From Rhizobiales bacterium CCH10-E5 (GTDB lineage: Bacteria > Pseudomonadota > Alphaproteobacteria > Rhizobiales > Beijerinckiaceae): 24,205 nt of DNA. The stretch covers positions 1 through 24,205 of the forward strand of contig LSIG01000060.1 of assembly GCA_001556125.1 (NCBI GenBank). The letters run 5' to 3'. Below, piece after piece: positions 1 to 8,767 of the stretch. Position 1 is the first letter of the stretch. The number at the start of each line of letters is the position of its first letter. Both the position numbers and the translations under genes were made by a program. A model generated the notes under the pieces. It was not told the origin of the DNA, searched no databases, and was given only the letters and a program-made list of their open reading frames with translations.

Positions 1-2
1 GT

Positions 3-1673
3 TCTTATCCGCCGCATCGCGCGAGCGTCATGAGTTCCGGGACGGACTCTGAGGGGGGCGAAGATAAGACGCCCTTCCACGTATACTTCAAATGCGAGGA
101 ATGTGCCTATCTGGGCGGAAGTTGCTTGGCCTCGGTTTCGATGGGAGACGCTGCCGCCAGAGACGTCTCGGCTGTCGCCGGAATGTCGCATCACACCAAG
201 CGCCAGCTTAATGGCCAGGGTATTGCGACGGTAGGGGCATTGTCCAATGCCAGGGGCGTCGCCCAGTCGGACGGCGCGAGCTGGTCCCTCAAGCGAAAGC
301 TTGGCGCCTTGGTCGAACGCGCGCGGTCAATCAGCGGCGCCGAGGTGCGCAGGACCAGTGAGCCCTACAGCATGCTTATGCCCGGAAGGGTCGGCACGCG
401 CATTCTTCTCTCGGTCGATGTCGATCCTGTCGACGACATGCTGGTGGCGCTTGGATGTGCCATCGAGCGCGCTGACGGTACGCGGGCCGAGGAGATCGTC
501 GTCATTCCCACCGCAATGCGTTCCGACGAGGTCGAGGCGCTGAAGCGGGTCTTCGGCGTGGTCTTGCGTGAACTGCAAGCCATAGCGGCGAATAACGACC
601 AGGGCGGATCTGATGGCGCTCAGGCGATCCTCGCCCATATCTATCTCTACGAGCCGTCCGAGGCGGTTGCCATCCAGGCGGCAGTCAAGAGGCATATCGA
701 CGACCCGGGTGTCAGGGCGACGCTCTTGGAACTGATCAGGATGTTTCCGCCTGACAACGTCGTTGCGGAGCCCGAATACCGGGGCGCAAACCATCTGCCG
801 GCGACCGCCGTGCGCAGCGTCGTCGAGCATCTCTACGCACTCCCGGTGAGCGTTTCCTACGACCTGCGTCAGGTGACTCAGGTTCTTGCGAAGACGGGGG
901 CCTTCAAGGACCCGTACGTGCCCGCTCCAGGCTTTGGGCGGCCTTTCTCTTCGCTTCTCTCGATCGAGGTGGCCAGGGGCATCAAGGGGGAGGCAATCGA
1001 GGGCTACCCGATACAGGCTCGTCATGTCGTGGATGATGTGCGCGCCAGGCTGCGCGCGTTGTCTGGATTGTGCGGCTGGCTCGAGCGGGAAAGCGCGCGC
1101 AACGCGACGCCAGACGGGGGCGCGCTCCTTCGCCTGCCGAAGAAGCCCTTCAGGTTCTGGAGACAGTTTGACCCTCTCAACGCAGGTGATCTCGATGTCC
1201 TCCAGGCCTTCGAGTTGATGCAGGCCCGCGCGTCCATGCTCGGCACTTTGGTGGGACTTGCGAGACCCCCGGCTGCCAGGACCGCCTCCGGTAGGTCCTT
1301 GACCGGGTTGTCGTACATGGGTCGCGTCCCTGCCAGTCACGGCCGCGTCGCTCTGGAGTTCGACGTCCCGCGGGACGCACGGGACACCGAGGTCGGCCCC
1401 GGATCTTTCGGTCTAATCGTGACTAACGGGGCCTACGATGTCCTCCTGGATCCGCTGGCGTGGGCTGGGTTCGAGTGCTCGGTGCGGGACTTGCCGCGGT
1501 CGGGCTCGAGGATCGTCGTAGAGATGAACAAGGCCAACTACGAGTCACCGCCATTTCAGGCGATGCTGAGAGAGAGCCTCGACAAGCCGGACTGGTGCAT
1601 AGACGGCATTCTGAAGGATCCGAATACGCCTCGCATCGCTCGATACCTGCGGCATCTGGAAGGCGGGGCGTAG
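3..1673 (+). CDS. TM0106-type RecB-like nuclease / RNase H-like protein, 5'-partial
   Basis: The reading frame has no stop back to the window edge, and the first ATG (position 30) has no convincing ribosome binding site, so the true start probably lies upstream. Counting from that ATG, Cys22, Cys25 and Cys32 resemble the C-terminal cysteine cluster of RecB-like nucleases of the TM0106 family. A helix-hairpin-helix-like segment follows (about residues 46-72). From about residue 123 there is an RNase H/DEDD-like domain: the strand LLSVDVDP carries Asp130 and Asp132, a later LYEPSEA segment resembles the second motif, and SYDLRQV resembles the third. The C-terminal 250 residues resemble the linker that precedes the SF1 helicase in the long members of this family. 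The RecB catalytic core would lie off the left edge. The stop is 1 nt before the helicase gene, so the two are almost certainly co-translated. Family assignment is from pattern recognition; a role in DNA processing for defence is inferred from context. Confidence 0.6.
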   Translation, partial: SYPPHRASVMSSGTDSEGGEDKTPFHVYFKCEECAYLGGSCLASVSMGDAAARDVSAVAGMSHHTKRQLNGQGIATVGALSNARGVAQSDGASWSLKRKLGALVERARSISGAEVRRTSEPYSMLMPGRVGTRILLSVDVDPVDDMLVALGCAIERADGTRAEEIVVIPTAMRSDEVEALKRVFGVVLRELQAIAANNDQGGSDGAQAILAHIYLYEPSEAVAIQAAVKRHIDDPGVRATLLELIRMFPPDNVVAEPEYRGANHLPATAVRSVVEHLYALPVSVSYDLRQVTQVLAKTGAFKDPYVPAPGFGRPFSSLLSIEVARGIKGEAIEGYPIQARHVVDDVRARLRALSGLCGWLERESARNATPDGGALLRLPKKPFRFWRQFDPLNAGDLDVLQAFELMQARASMLGTLVGLARPPAARTASGRSLTGLSYMGRVPASHGRVALEFDVPRDARDTEVGPGSFGLIVTNGAYDVLLDPLAWAGFECSVRDLPRSGSRIVVEMNKANYESPPFQAMLRESLDKPDWCIDGILKDPNTPRIARYLRHLEGGA

Positions 1674-1674
1674 C

Positions 1675-4600
1675 GTGACCACTCGCACTCAAATCCTCTC
1701 CTTCTTGCGGTCGTCGGCGGCATTCTGCGCGTCGGGCGATCCCTCTTTCGGTGCGACGTTTGCGCGGCAGCGACAGACGCATTTGCCGAATGCCGTTCGC
1801 GCCAATGGCGACAAAGATCTGCGCCTGGCGCAGCAGCAGGCATGGGACGGCATTGCAAGGACGAGGGCCTCACTGGTGCTGGGCCCGCCGGGGACCGGTA
1901 AGACGCATCTGCTGTCGTACCTCATGCTCGGGCATGTTTGGGCGAGAGGGGACGTGGGCCTGGGATCTCGGGTCTTTTTGACCGCATTCACGCGCAGCGC
2001 GATTGAGAACCTCCTTTCCGCCCTCGCGAAGCGAACCGCTGGGGGGCCTATTGCGCCTCGGTTGTTGTATCTGGGCAGTTGGACCGGCGGCGCGATGCCG
2101 CTTGGTGTCGAGTTGGTGGATTTGAAGACCTCAGGAGGCAGGGAGCTCTTGGCCCAGGCACTCCAAGCAGGCCCTGTTGTCGTAGGGGGCACCATTTGGA
2201 AGCTCTCGGACGCCCTCGGCAGAGGCGCTCTGGGCCAGCCTGCGGGGGAGACGGCTCCGGTCTTCGACCTGATTGCGATCGACGAGGCTTCCCAATTGCC
2301 CCTCTCTCACGGCCTGCTTGCCCTGGCGGGCCTCGCGGAGGACGGTCGGATCGTCGTGGCCGGCGACGATCGCCAGTTGCCCCCAGTCAACGCGGTTTCG
2401 GGGATAACCGTCGACGGTAAGGAATTTGGAGGCTCGCTCTACGCCTTCATGAAGCGGGAGGGTATCCCGGAATTTCCGCTCGAGGAGACGTTCCGCCTCA
2501 GCGAGCCCTTGGTGGATTTCCCTAGGAGCCGCTTCTATGGGCCGAGTTATCAATCGGCGGTGCCACAGGCTCGGCTTCAGTTGATTCCAGACTGGGGTTC
2601 AGGATTGGAGCACTGGGAGAAGATCGCGCTCGATCCGGACAACTCAAAGGTGGTGATCGTTCACGACGGGCCCTCCGCTTCGGTAGAGAGCCCGTTCGAG
2701 ACCGAGATGGCCGCTCGGCTCGTTGCCTTGCTGAAGGACAGGATGGTTGACTCGCATGGCGCGCCTGCGAGCGAGGTCTGGGCAGAGGGCCTTGCCGTCA
2801 TCTCGCCGCATCGCGCGCAGGGTCGGGCAATCCGGCGTCGTTTGGCCAGTTCTCTCGGATCTGAAGAGCCGTTCATCGAGACGGTTGATAGGATCCAGGG
2901 CAAGGAGCGCGACGCCGTCATCCTGAGCTACGCCGTCTCTGACCCCGAGTTCGCGGAGATGGAGGCGGAGTTCATCTTCAGTCCGCAGCGGTTGAACGTC
3001 GCTGTGACGCGGGCCCGCTCGAAGCTGATCGTTTTGATTTCCCGGCGCCTGCTGGACGTCGTGCCGGCCCAACATGAGACGCTCGAAAAGGCGGAGGTCC
3101 TGCGTGAGTTCGCGTTCTCGGCCGCGAGCGCGCTCAAGGCCCGGATGACACTAGGAGCGCTTCCGCCGGTCGCAGTCGACGTCAGGGTCGAGGGCTTTGT
3201 ACCGATTGAGGGCATGGATGGTGGCGACGCCACCGATGAGAAGGTCGTCGAACTCGACAAGAGCCTCAAGGCAATTCTTGTGGCGGTCAGGCGCGCGGTC
3301 ACCGAGGGAACAGGGCAGTTTCCGCATGCCACCCTCGCGCAGATTCTCAAGGTGGCGCCCGTTTCCGGTGGCCAGCGCACGCTCTTCTTGGGCTTGAGAA
3401 GTCTGCACGGGCTCGGATGGGTTCAGCTCGCGCAGCGCCACAGCGACTACGGCACATTCTGGACGGCGCAACCATTCGATCATCCGAGGGCGGTTTGGCC
3501 AGTCGACGATCCCGACAGGTTGGCGAGGATCCTGTCGCTGGTGAGAGGGTCGCCTTTGGATTATGGGCGCCTTCGAGACCGTTTCGTCTGGATGGATGAT
3601 GCGGAGAGGGACGTGCTGAGGCCGCTGGTCGAGGCGCACGTTAGGGCCAGAGAGCTCCGCTTCATTGAGGGGGCCAAGGGTGAACTCGTCGCGGAGCCGG
3701 AGCAGGAGGCTGTAGCGCTCCCGGCCTTGCCCGCTCTGTCCGATGACGATTTTCGTGTCCTGAATGCCCTCGAAGATCTCGACGCCAAGCGGGCGAAGGC
3801 TGGGTTGTTCGAACTGTGGTCTCACCAGCGGGAACTGGAGCTGTCCACGGGCTCCGGGAGCTCGATTGTGTCAGATTCGATCGCGCGTCTGCATGCGCAT
3901 GGTCATTTGATGAGAGGCCAAGACGGCGAGCTTCGCAGTCGCATCGGGGAGTTGGCGCGAGAGGTTCGCTATCTAAAGCAGCGCTTCGTAAAGGACGACG
4001 CCAGTTCGCGCCCATACCTCGTGCGCGGCATCAAGATGTTGGTTCGCGATCGACGTAAGCCGATGCGAAAATCTTATCTCGACGAGCTTTTCGATCGTGT
4101 CTCGGATGGCGATCGTCCGGAGGTCAAGCAGGCGCTGGACGGCTTGCTGACCGCCCTGCGGCCGATGTGGGGTGAGCGCCCCACGGTCGCGGGCTTCCAG
4201 AAGCGAGGGTTCGAGGCGATCTTCAACTCGTGGATCGGGCGGGACCTCAAAGACGCCTTCGTCGTCTCCGCCGACACGGGCTCGGGCAAGACCGAGGCGG
4301 TGGCGCTGCCAATGATTGCCGGCGCTTGCGTCGATGCTCTGGTCGGCATCCGCGGAATGCGTGCCGTCCTGACGTATCCTCGGGTCAGGCTTGCGGCGAA
4401 CCAGTCCCAGAGGCTTGCGAAGTACATTGCCGCCCTTGCGAATGTCGAGGGAATGCCGACGCTGTCTCTCGGCGTGCAATTTGGGGAGATCCCGAAGAAC
4501 TGGCGCTCCGTCGGGAAATCCGAGGACAACAAGAGCTGGGTCATCTCAGGCGACCGCTGTTCCTTTCCGCTGTTCAACTGTCCAATCGACGGCTGCGGTG

Positions 4601-7600
4601 GCGCGCTGTCGGTCGCGATGGGTGGCGGACTGGAAGGCCGCGACCGGCTCGACTGCAACGCGTGCGGATGGACGTTCCGCGGATGGGCCGGAACCAAGGA
4701 CGGAATGAAGGCGTCTCCTCCGACGTTTTTCCTTCCGACCGTGGACTCGCTTCACGTATGGCTGCAGGACCCTGCCGCGGGGCGGATGTTCGGCGATCGC
4801 GACTTGCCGCCTCCGCGCGCGCTGATGGCGGACGAGATCCACCTGTACTCGCACATCCACGGGGCGCAGGTGGGGCATACCCTTCGTCGCCTGCTCTTCC
4901 GCAGTGAGGTCAATCACGCTGACGGTCAGCGCCCGCTGGCCATCGGCATGAGCGCGACGCTCGGGGACCCCGTCCGCACCTTGTCTCGGCTAGTGGGAAG
5001 GGACGTTGTCGTTCCAATCGCCGCGGACTTGGCCGAGGCCGATACTAACCCCAGGGGTCGCGAGGCTTTTCTGTTCATTCAGCCCGAGATCGAATCCCGA
5101 TCCAAAGACGTCGCGGGCGCGGCCACTGCCATCCAGTCGATCATGTGCCTGTCGCACGGGATGAGGCGCCGGACGGGATCGGAGGGCGGCTACAGGACGC
5201 TGGCCTTCCTCGACTCCATCGACAAGGTACGCCGCCTTCACTCTGACTTCCAGGATGCCGAGCGGAACCAAAACCTTGCCCGACTGAGGACGGTGATGTT
5301 TCCCGATGACCCGATCACGGGCCGGATCGTGGACGAGTGCTGCGGGGATCCGTCCAGGTGCAAACGCTCGACGGACGGCGAGTGCTGGTGGTTCGCCGCC
5401 AACGACGCCCGGCAGGTCTTTGCCGACGGGCGTGGTTGGCAACGGGGCAAGCCCCTTGCGGTGGCTCCCAATCCGGTGTCCTCCAAGGTCAAGGACCGGG
5501 TCGAGCAGATGATCAAGGAGAGCGATGTGGTCTTCGCGACCTCGTCGCTCGAGGTGGGGTACGACGATCCGGACATCGCCTTCGTTTTCCAGCATTATGC
5601 GCCGCAGAACCTGGCGAGCTTCATCCAGCGGAAGGGGCGCGGCGGCCGGGGTGCGGATGACCGGCCGCTGACGGCGATCACGTTGTCGATGTATTCGCCG
5701 AGGGACAGCTATTGGTATGCGAGGCCGGAGCTGATGCTCGACACCGGCAGGTTCGACGCCCCGGTCAATCCCGACAACCATTTTGTCCGACGGGCGCAGA
5801 TCCTGAGCCTTAGCCTCGACGCATTCGCCAGTTGGCACGCCAAGGCAGGCCGTTCGTTTGTCGGCGCTGACGGACGCATCGTCGACGGCGCGATGGACAT
5901 GGCGCAAGGTTGGGTCGCGGACCTGTTCGGCCGCGATGCGTGGGTGCGGTATGGCTTTTCGACGCTGCGCGACCTTTGGGAGGCCGCAGCGCGCAAAGCG
6001 GACGGGCTAGTGCTGTCGGCCCGCGACGCTCGCGAGCAAATGCCGTGGGTGCCGAAGTTCCTCCATGAGACGATCAACTTGCCGGCGATCGAAATTTCGC
6101 CACTTTCCGGCGAGGTCCGATCGCGTGACAAAGTGGAGAAAGAGGATGTGGCCTTGGTGCTTGCCTTGGCCGCTCCCGGCAACATATCGCGCCGCTTCGA
6201 CGGGCGGGTCGGAACTTGGATCCCGCCCCGCGACGGCCGGGCGCCTTGGTTGTCGGCGCACGATCTAGCTTTGGCCGAGCGGGTTCCCATGTTCGGGGGC
6301 GATCTCGACCGGCTGATAGCCAACTTGCCCGTCGATGCCCGCTCATTGGCCAGAGGTGGGGATCTGAGGGACTGCCTGTCGGGCGAGATGGTGCGCCCGA
6401 CGGTTATGACGTTCGAGAGGGCGGGCAAGTTCGCGCCTCTTGGGAATTGGACCCCCGATCAGGCCTTTGTCGCGGGTGTCGCGTACCCGCGCTCGGAAAG
6501 GCCCGCAAAGCAGGCCGCCGTTGGTCATCGAAGTGAGGGAAGGTTGTGCGGCACGACGATCATCACGGCGGATGAGGATCAGGCGGAGGTGGCCATCGTC
6601 CCCGATCTGGAGCCTCACGTCGACCGCGTCTCCTTCTTCGTCGGTCGAGGCGACGGAGCATCGACCGGCTTGCAGTTTTCGCGGGTCTATTGGGGAGCCG
6701 AGGGTAGGGTCGTCTTCGACGAACCGAAGATCGACGACGCGCCGTTCTCGCAAACCTTCGCCGACGAGGCGAGCGGGCTGATTTCGCTCCATGGCTATGC
6801 CACTGAGAGCGAGGGCGTTCGCTTCGGCGTCAACCGGACGCGGCTCTCCGCCTTCGTCGACCAAGTCGTCACGGGATCGTCGGACAGCGATTCCCTACGA
6901 CGACTGGCGGCGCGATGCCATCAACTCAGTGCCTCGAATCTCGTCATGGCCGGACTGGACCGCTACTCCGCGACGACGATCGGGAAGTTGGCCGGCTTGG
7001 CGATGACGACCCCACAGGTTTCGGGGCAGCTGCGCGGCTCCCTGGGGCGGTTCAGCGTCGAAAGGCATTTCAAGCCCTTAATCAAGGACCTCGTCGACGG
7101 TCGCCATCAATGCGATCCGATGTTGACGACGCGCCGCGTCGAGGCAGCGCTGACGGCAATCAGCACCCCTGCCTACTCCATGGTCCTGAGGGACGCGTTG
7201 CGGGCCTGCCTCGAGCCTGAGGCGGACCGCGCCCATGTACGGAGTTCAGTACTGCATTCGCTGGCGCTGCGCTTGCGGGACATGTTCGTGCTCGTGTCCC
7301 AGGGGGACGAGCGCTCCGTGGCGGTGCACGTGAAGGTTCCCGTCCGCTATGGGGTCGAGGCCGAGGATATCATCACCATCTCCGAGGTGGGCGAACGTGG
7401 CGATGGCACGACCCGGGCCTTCAGGGAGCGGCTCCCCGAATTCTCCCGGCTCTGGAGAGAGGGGTTTGCAACCGCGTGCCCTAACGCGGCGGAGGACAGG
7501 TTCATGGATCGGTTGCTCGACGCCCGCTCGGAGCACGGGCGGTGGCTTCAGGCGAGCCCGCGCGATACGGCGGCCCTGGCCGCCATCGCAGCCGAAATCG

Positions 7601-8037
7601 GAGTCAACGGCTCCGGCTCGGTTCCGGCGCCGTTGACTAGAGCTCTTTTCGGGACGCTGGAAGTCGGTGGACGTTCGGCGAGGCTGTTTGACGTCCTTCG
7701 CGACGCGAAAGAAGCGCGGAATGCGCTCGAGGCCGAGTTAGGACGGCCGGTCATGGGGTGGGAGCTATCCAGCAGACTGGTCGCTTCGGAGACGGCCAGG
7801 GTCGGTGTCTTGGACGATCTCTTCAAGTGGTACGGTGAGATCCCCGAGACGTTTGAGGGCGAGGGATCCCTTTCGCCAACTGCGCGCTTCGCCGAACAGG
7901 TCGAAGCTGCTGCAGGCCGCCTATGCCTCGACGGCTGCAACGCCTGCGTCCGCCAGCGCAGCGATATCATGCCCGACGCCCTGCTGGATGTCAGCGTGAG
8001 TCGCACCCTGCTGGAAGGGTTTCTCGCCGAAACGTAG
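1675..8037 (+). CDS. dpdJ: Fused SF1 helicase and DpdJ-like SF2 DEIH-box helicase (2,120 aa)
   Basis: The GTG start at 1675 is preceded by GGAAGGCGGGG and lies 1 nt after the nuclease stop. Residues 1-455 form an SF1 Upf1/Dna2-like helicase: motif Q near 51-57, Walker A GPPGTGKT (70-77), Walker B DEASQ (Asp203-Glu204), GDDRQLPP (230-237), DRIQGKERD near 405 and VAVTRAR near 442-448. Residues about 455-840 include a probable winged-helix linker. The second helicase has TGSGKTE (868-874), a zinc ribbon (Cys962 to Cys997) between motifs I and II, DEIH (1053-1056), SAT near 1094, and QRKGRGGRG (about 1318-1326). A second cysteine-rich patch lies near 1221-1241. The C-terminus has Cys2084, Cys2088 and Cys2091, recalling DUF1998/MrfA-type zinc sites. 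The last 1,480 residues match DpdJ of the 7-deazaguanine DNA restriction system in size and motif style. The SF1 part looks like the helicase half of the upstream nuclease family. Both ATPase sites appear intact, so two motors on one chain are likely. The DpdJ name is moderately sure; the fusion is directly visible. Confidence 0.72.
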   Translation: MTTRTQILSFLRSSAAFCASGDPSFGATFARQRQTHLPNAVRANGDKDLRLAQQQAWDGIARTRASLVLGPPGTGKTHLLSYLMLGHVWARGDVGLGSRVFLTAFTRSAIENLLSALAKRTAGGPIAPRLLYLGSWTGGAMPLGVELVDLKTSGGRELLAQALQAGPVVVGGTIWKLSDALGRGALGQPAGETAPVFDLIAIDEASQLPLSHGLLALAGLAEDGRIVVAGDDRQLPPVNAVSGITVDGKEFGGSLYAFMKREGIPEFPLEETFRLSEPLVDFPRSRFYGPSYQSAVPQARLQLIPDWGSGLEHWEKIALDPDNSKVVIVHDGPSASVESPFETEMAARLVALLKDRMVDSHGAPASEVWAEGLAVISPHRAQGRAIRRRLASSLGSEEPFIETVDRIQGKERDAVILSYAVSDPEFAEMEAEFIFSPQRLNVAVTRARSKLIVLISRRLLDVVPAQHETLEKAEVLREFAFSAASALKARMTLGALPPVAVDVRVEGFVPIEGMDGGDATDEKVVELDKSLKAILVAVRRAVTEGTGQFPHATLAQILKVAPVSGGQRTLFLGLRSLHGLGWVQLAQRHSDYGTFWTAQPFDHPRAVWPVDDPDRLARILSLVRGSPLDYGRLRDRFVWMDDAERDVLRPLVEAHVRARELRFIEGAKGELVAEPEQEAVALPALPALSDDDFRVLNALEDLDAKRAKAGLFELWSHQRELELSTGSGSSIVSDSIARLHAHGHLMRGQDGELRSRIGELAREVRYLKQRFVKDDASSRPYLVRGIKMLVRDRRKPMRKSYLDELFDRVSDGDRPEVKQALDGLLTALRPMWGERPTVAGFQKRGFEAIFNSWIGRDLKDAFVVSADTGSGKTEAVALPMIAGACVDALVGIRGMRAVLTYPRVRLAANQSQRLAKYIAALANVEGMPTLSLGVQFGEIPKNWRSVGKSEDNKSWVISGDRCSFPLFNCPIDGCGGALSVAMGGGLEGRDRLDCNACGWTFRGWAGTKDGMKASPPTFFLPTVDSLHVWLQDPAAGRMFGDRDLPPPRALMADEIHLYSHIHGAQVGHTLRRLLFRSEVNHADGQRPLAIGMSATLGDPVRTLSRLVGRDVVVPIAADLAEADTNPRGREAFLFIQPEIESRSKDVAGAATAIQSIMCLSHGMRRRTGSEGGYRTLAFLDSIDKVRRLHSDFQDAERNQNLARLRTVMFPDDPITGRIVDECCGDPSRCKRSTDGECWWFAANDARQVFADGRGWQRGKPLAVAPNPVSSKVKDRVEQMIKESDVVFATSSLEVGYDDPDIAFVFQHYAPQNLASFIQRKGRGGRGADDRPLTAITLSMYSPRDSYWYARPELMLDTGRFDAPVNPDNHFVRRAQILSLSLDAFASWHAKAGRSFVGADGRIVDGAMDMAQGWVADLFGRDAWVRYGFSTLRDLWEAAARKADGLVLSARDAREQMPWVPKFLHETINLPAIEISPLSGEVRSRDKVEKEDVALVLALAAPGNISRRFDGRVGTWIPPRDGRAPWLSAHDLALAERVPMFGGDLDRLIANLPVDARSLARGGDLRDCLSGEMVRPTVMTFERAGKFAPLGNWTPDQAFVAGVAYPRSERPAKQAAVGHRSEGRLCGTTIITADEDQAEVAIVPDLEPHVDRVSFFVGRGDGASTGLQFSRVYWGAEGRVVFDEPKIDDAPFSQTFADEASGLISLHGYATESEGVRFGVNRTRLSAFVDQVVTGSSDSDSLRRLAARCHQLSASNLVMAGLDRYSATTIGKLAGLAMTTPQVSGQLRGSLGRFSVERHFKPLIKDLVDGRHQCDPMLTTRRVEAALTAISTPAYSMVLRDALRACLEPEADRAHVRSSVLHSLALRLRDMFVLVSQGDERSVAVHVKVPVRYGVEAEDIITISEVGERGDGTTRAFRERLPEFSRLWREGFATACPNAAEDRFMDRLLDARSEHGRWLQASPRDTAALAAIAAEIGVNGSGSVPAPLTRALFGTLEVGGRSARLFDVLRDAKEARNALEAELGRPVMGWELSSRLVASETARVGVLDDLFKWYGEIPETFEGEGSLSPTARFAEQVEAAAGRLCLDGCNACVRQRSDIMPDALLDVSVSRTLLEGFLAET

Positions 8038-8041
8038 ACGG

Positions 8042-8767
8042 TCAGGCCGAGACTATCCTGAACCCTTGCCTGGCTCCGTTCAAAGTGTCCAACCAATCCA
8101 GGACCGCGGGCGTTACATGGGCGAGGGTCGCCTTGCCGTCGATGAGGGCGTCGAGAAACTCCTTCGCGCCGTCCGCGTGGCTGATCGCCTCGTATTCGGC
8201 CTTTAGGACTGAAGCTTCGGCTCGAAGGCCAGCGATGCTCGGAAGGAGTTCGGTCAAGGGCTTGGAAGAGATGCTCCGCGCCCGGGCTACTAGTGTCTTC
8301 AGCGCGTTTCCGAGATCGGTTACCGCATCGATTTGGACGAGCACGCCGCCAGCCGCTTCGAGCGGCTCGAATTCGCTCTTGACGAGGTCGTCGTAGGCCT
8401 GCCGGACGAGCCGGGTCAGTCGGCCATTTGGCCCTCGCAGCCACTCCTCAAAGTCACCGATCAGGCTGACCAGGGCCTCGCGCGAGCCAGCCTTCTCCAT
8501 GTCGCCGCCGAACTCGGCAATCTTGGATACGGCATCGCGCGCCTCTCCCACGGCGACCGAACCGGCGCCTCGGAGATCATGACCGTGCGCGGCAAGCGCC
8601 TCGAGGTTGGCGAGGACGGCTTTGTTAGCTTCCCACTTTGCTCCGAATTCGTCCAGTTTGTCGGCGAGGTCCTTCCGAGCGACTGCATCCGATAGCGCTT
8701 TTTGGCTTTGCTCCAGATAGGCGAGCGGGTCGTCCGATGCCGGCGACACGATACGATCGGCGGTCAT
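8042..8767 (-). CDS. Small helical protein in the DpdI position (241 aa)
   Basis: The start is the ATG whose ATGA overlaps the stop of the large ATPase gene; the GGGGG a few bases upstream can serve as ribosome binding site. The frame stays open farther upstream, but that part lies antisense-like inside the ATPase gene and is low-complexity Arg/Pro-rich. The 241-residue product begins MTADRIVSPASDD and is mostly predicted alpha-helix with repeated Leu/Ala/Glu spacing (coiled-coil-like, about residues 15-115 and 160-200). No catalytic motif, signal peptide or membrane segment is visible. It is the last gene of a four-gene operon whose first three genes resemble dpdF, dpdG and dpdH, so by synteny it would be DpdI. 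No motif confirms this. A structural or adaptor subunit for the ATPase is plausible but inferred. Its stop lies 4 nt from the stop of the convergent double-helicase gene. Confidence 0.6.
   Translation of the reverse strand: MTADRIVSPASDDPLAYLEQSQKALSDAVARKDLADKLDEFGAKWEANKAVLANLEALAAHGHDLRGAGSVAVGEARDAVSKIAEFGGDMEKAGSREALVSLIGDFEEWLRGPNGRLTRLVRQAYDDLVKSEFEPLEAAGGVLVQIDAVTDLGNALKTLVARARSISSKPLTELLPSIAGLRAEASVLKAEYEAISHADGAKEFLDALIDGKATLAHVTPAVLDWLDTLNGARQGFRIVSA

Noticed and set aside
327..1340. 337-aa minus-strand open frame opposite the nuclease gene
   Set aside because: Arg/Gly/His-rich low-complexity translation, no motifs, fully overlapped by the RNase H-like gene.
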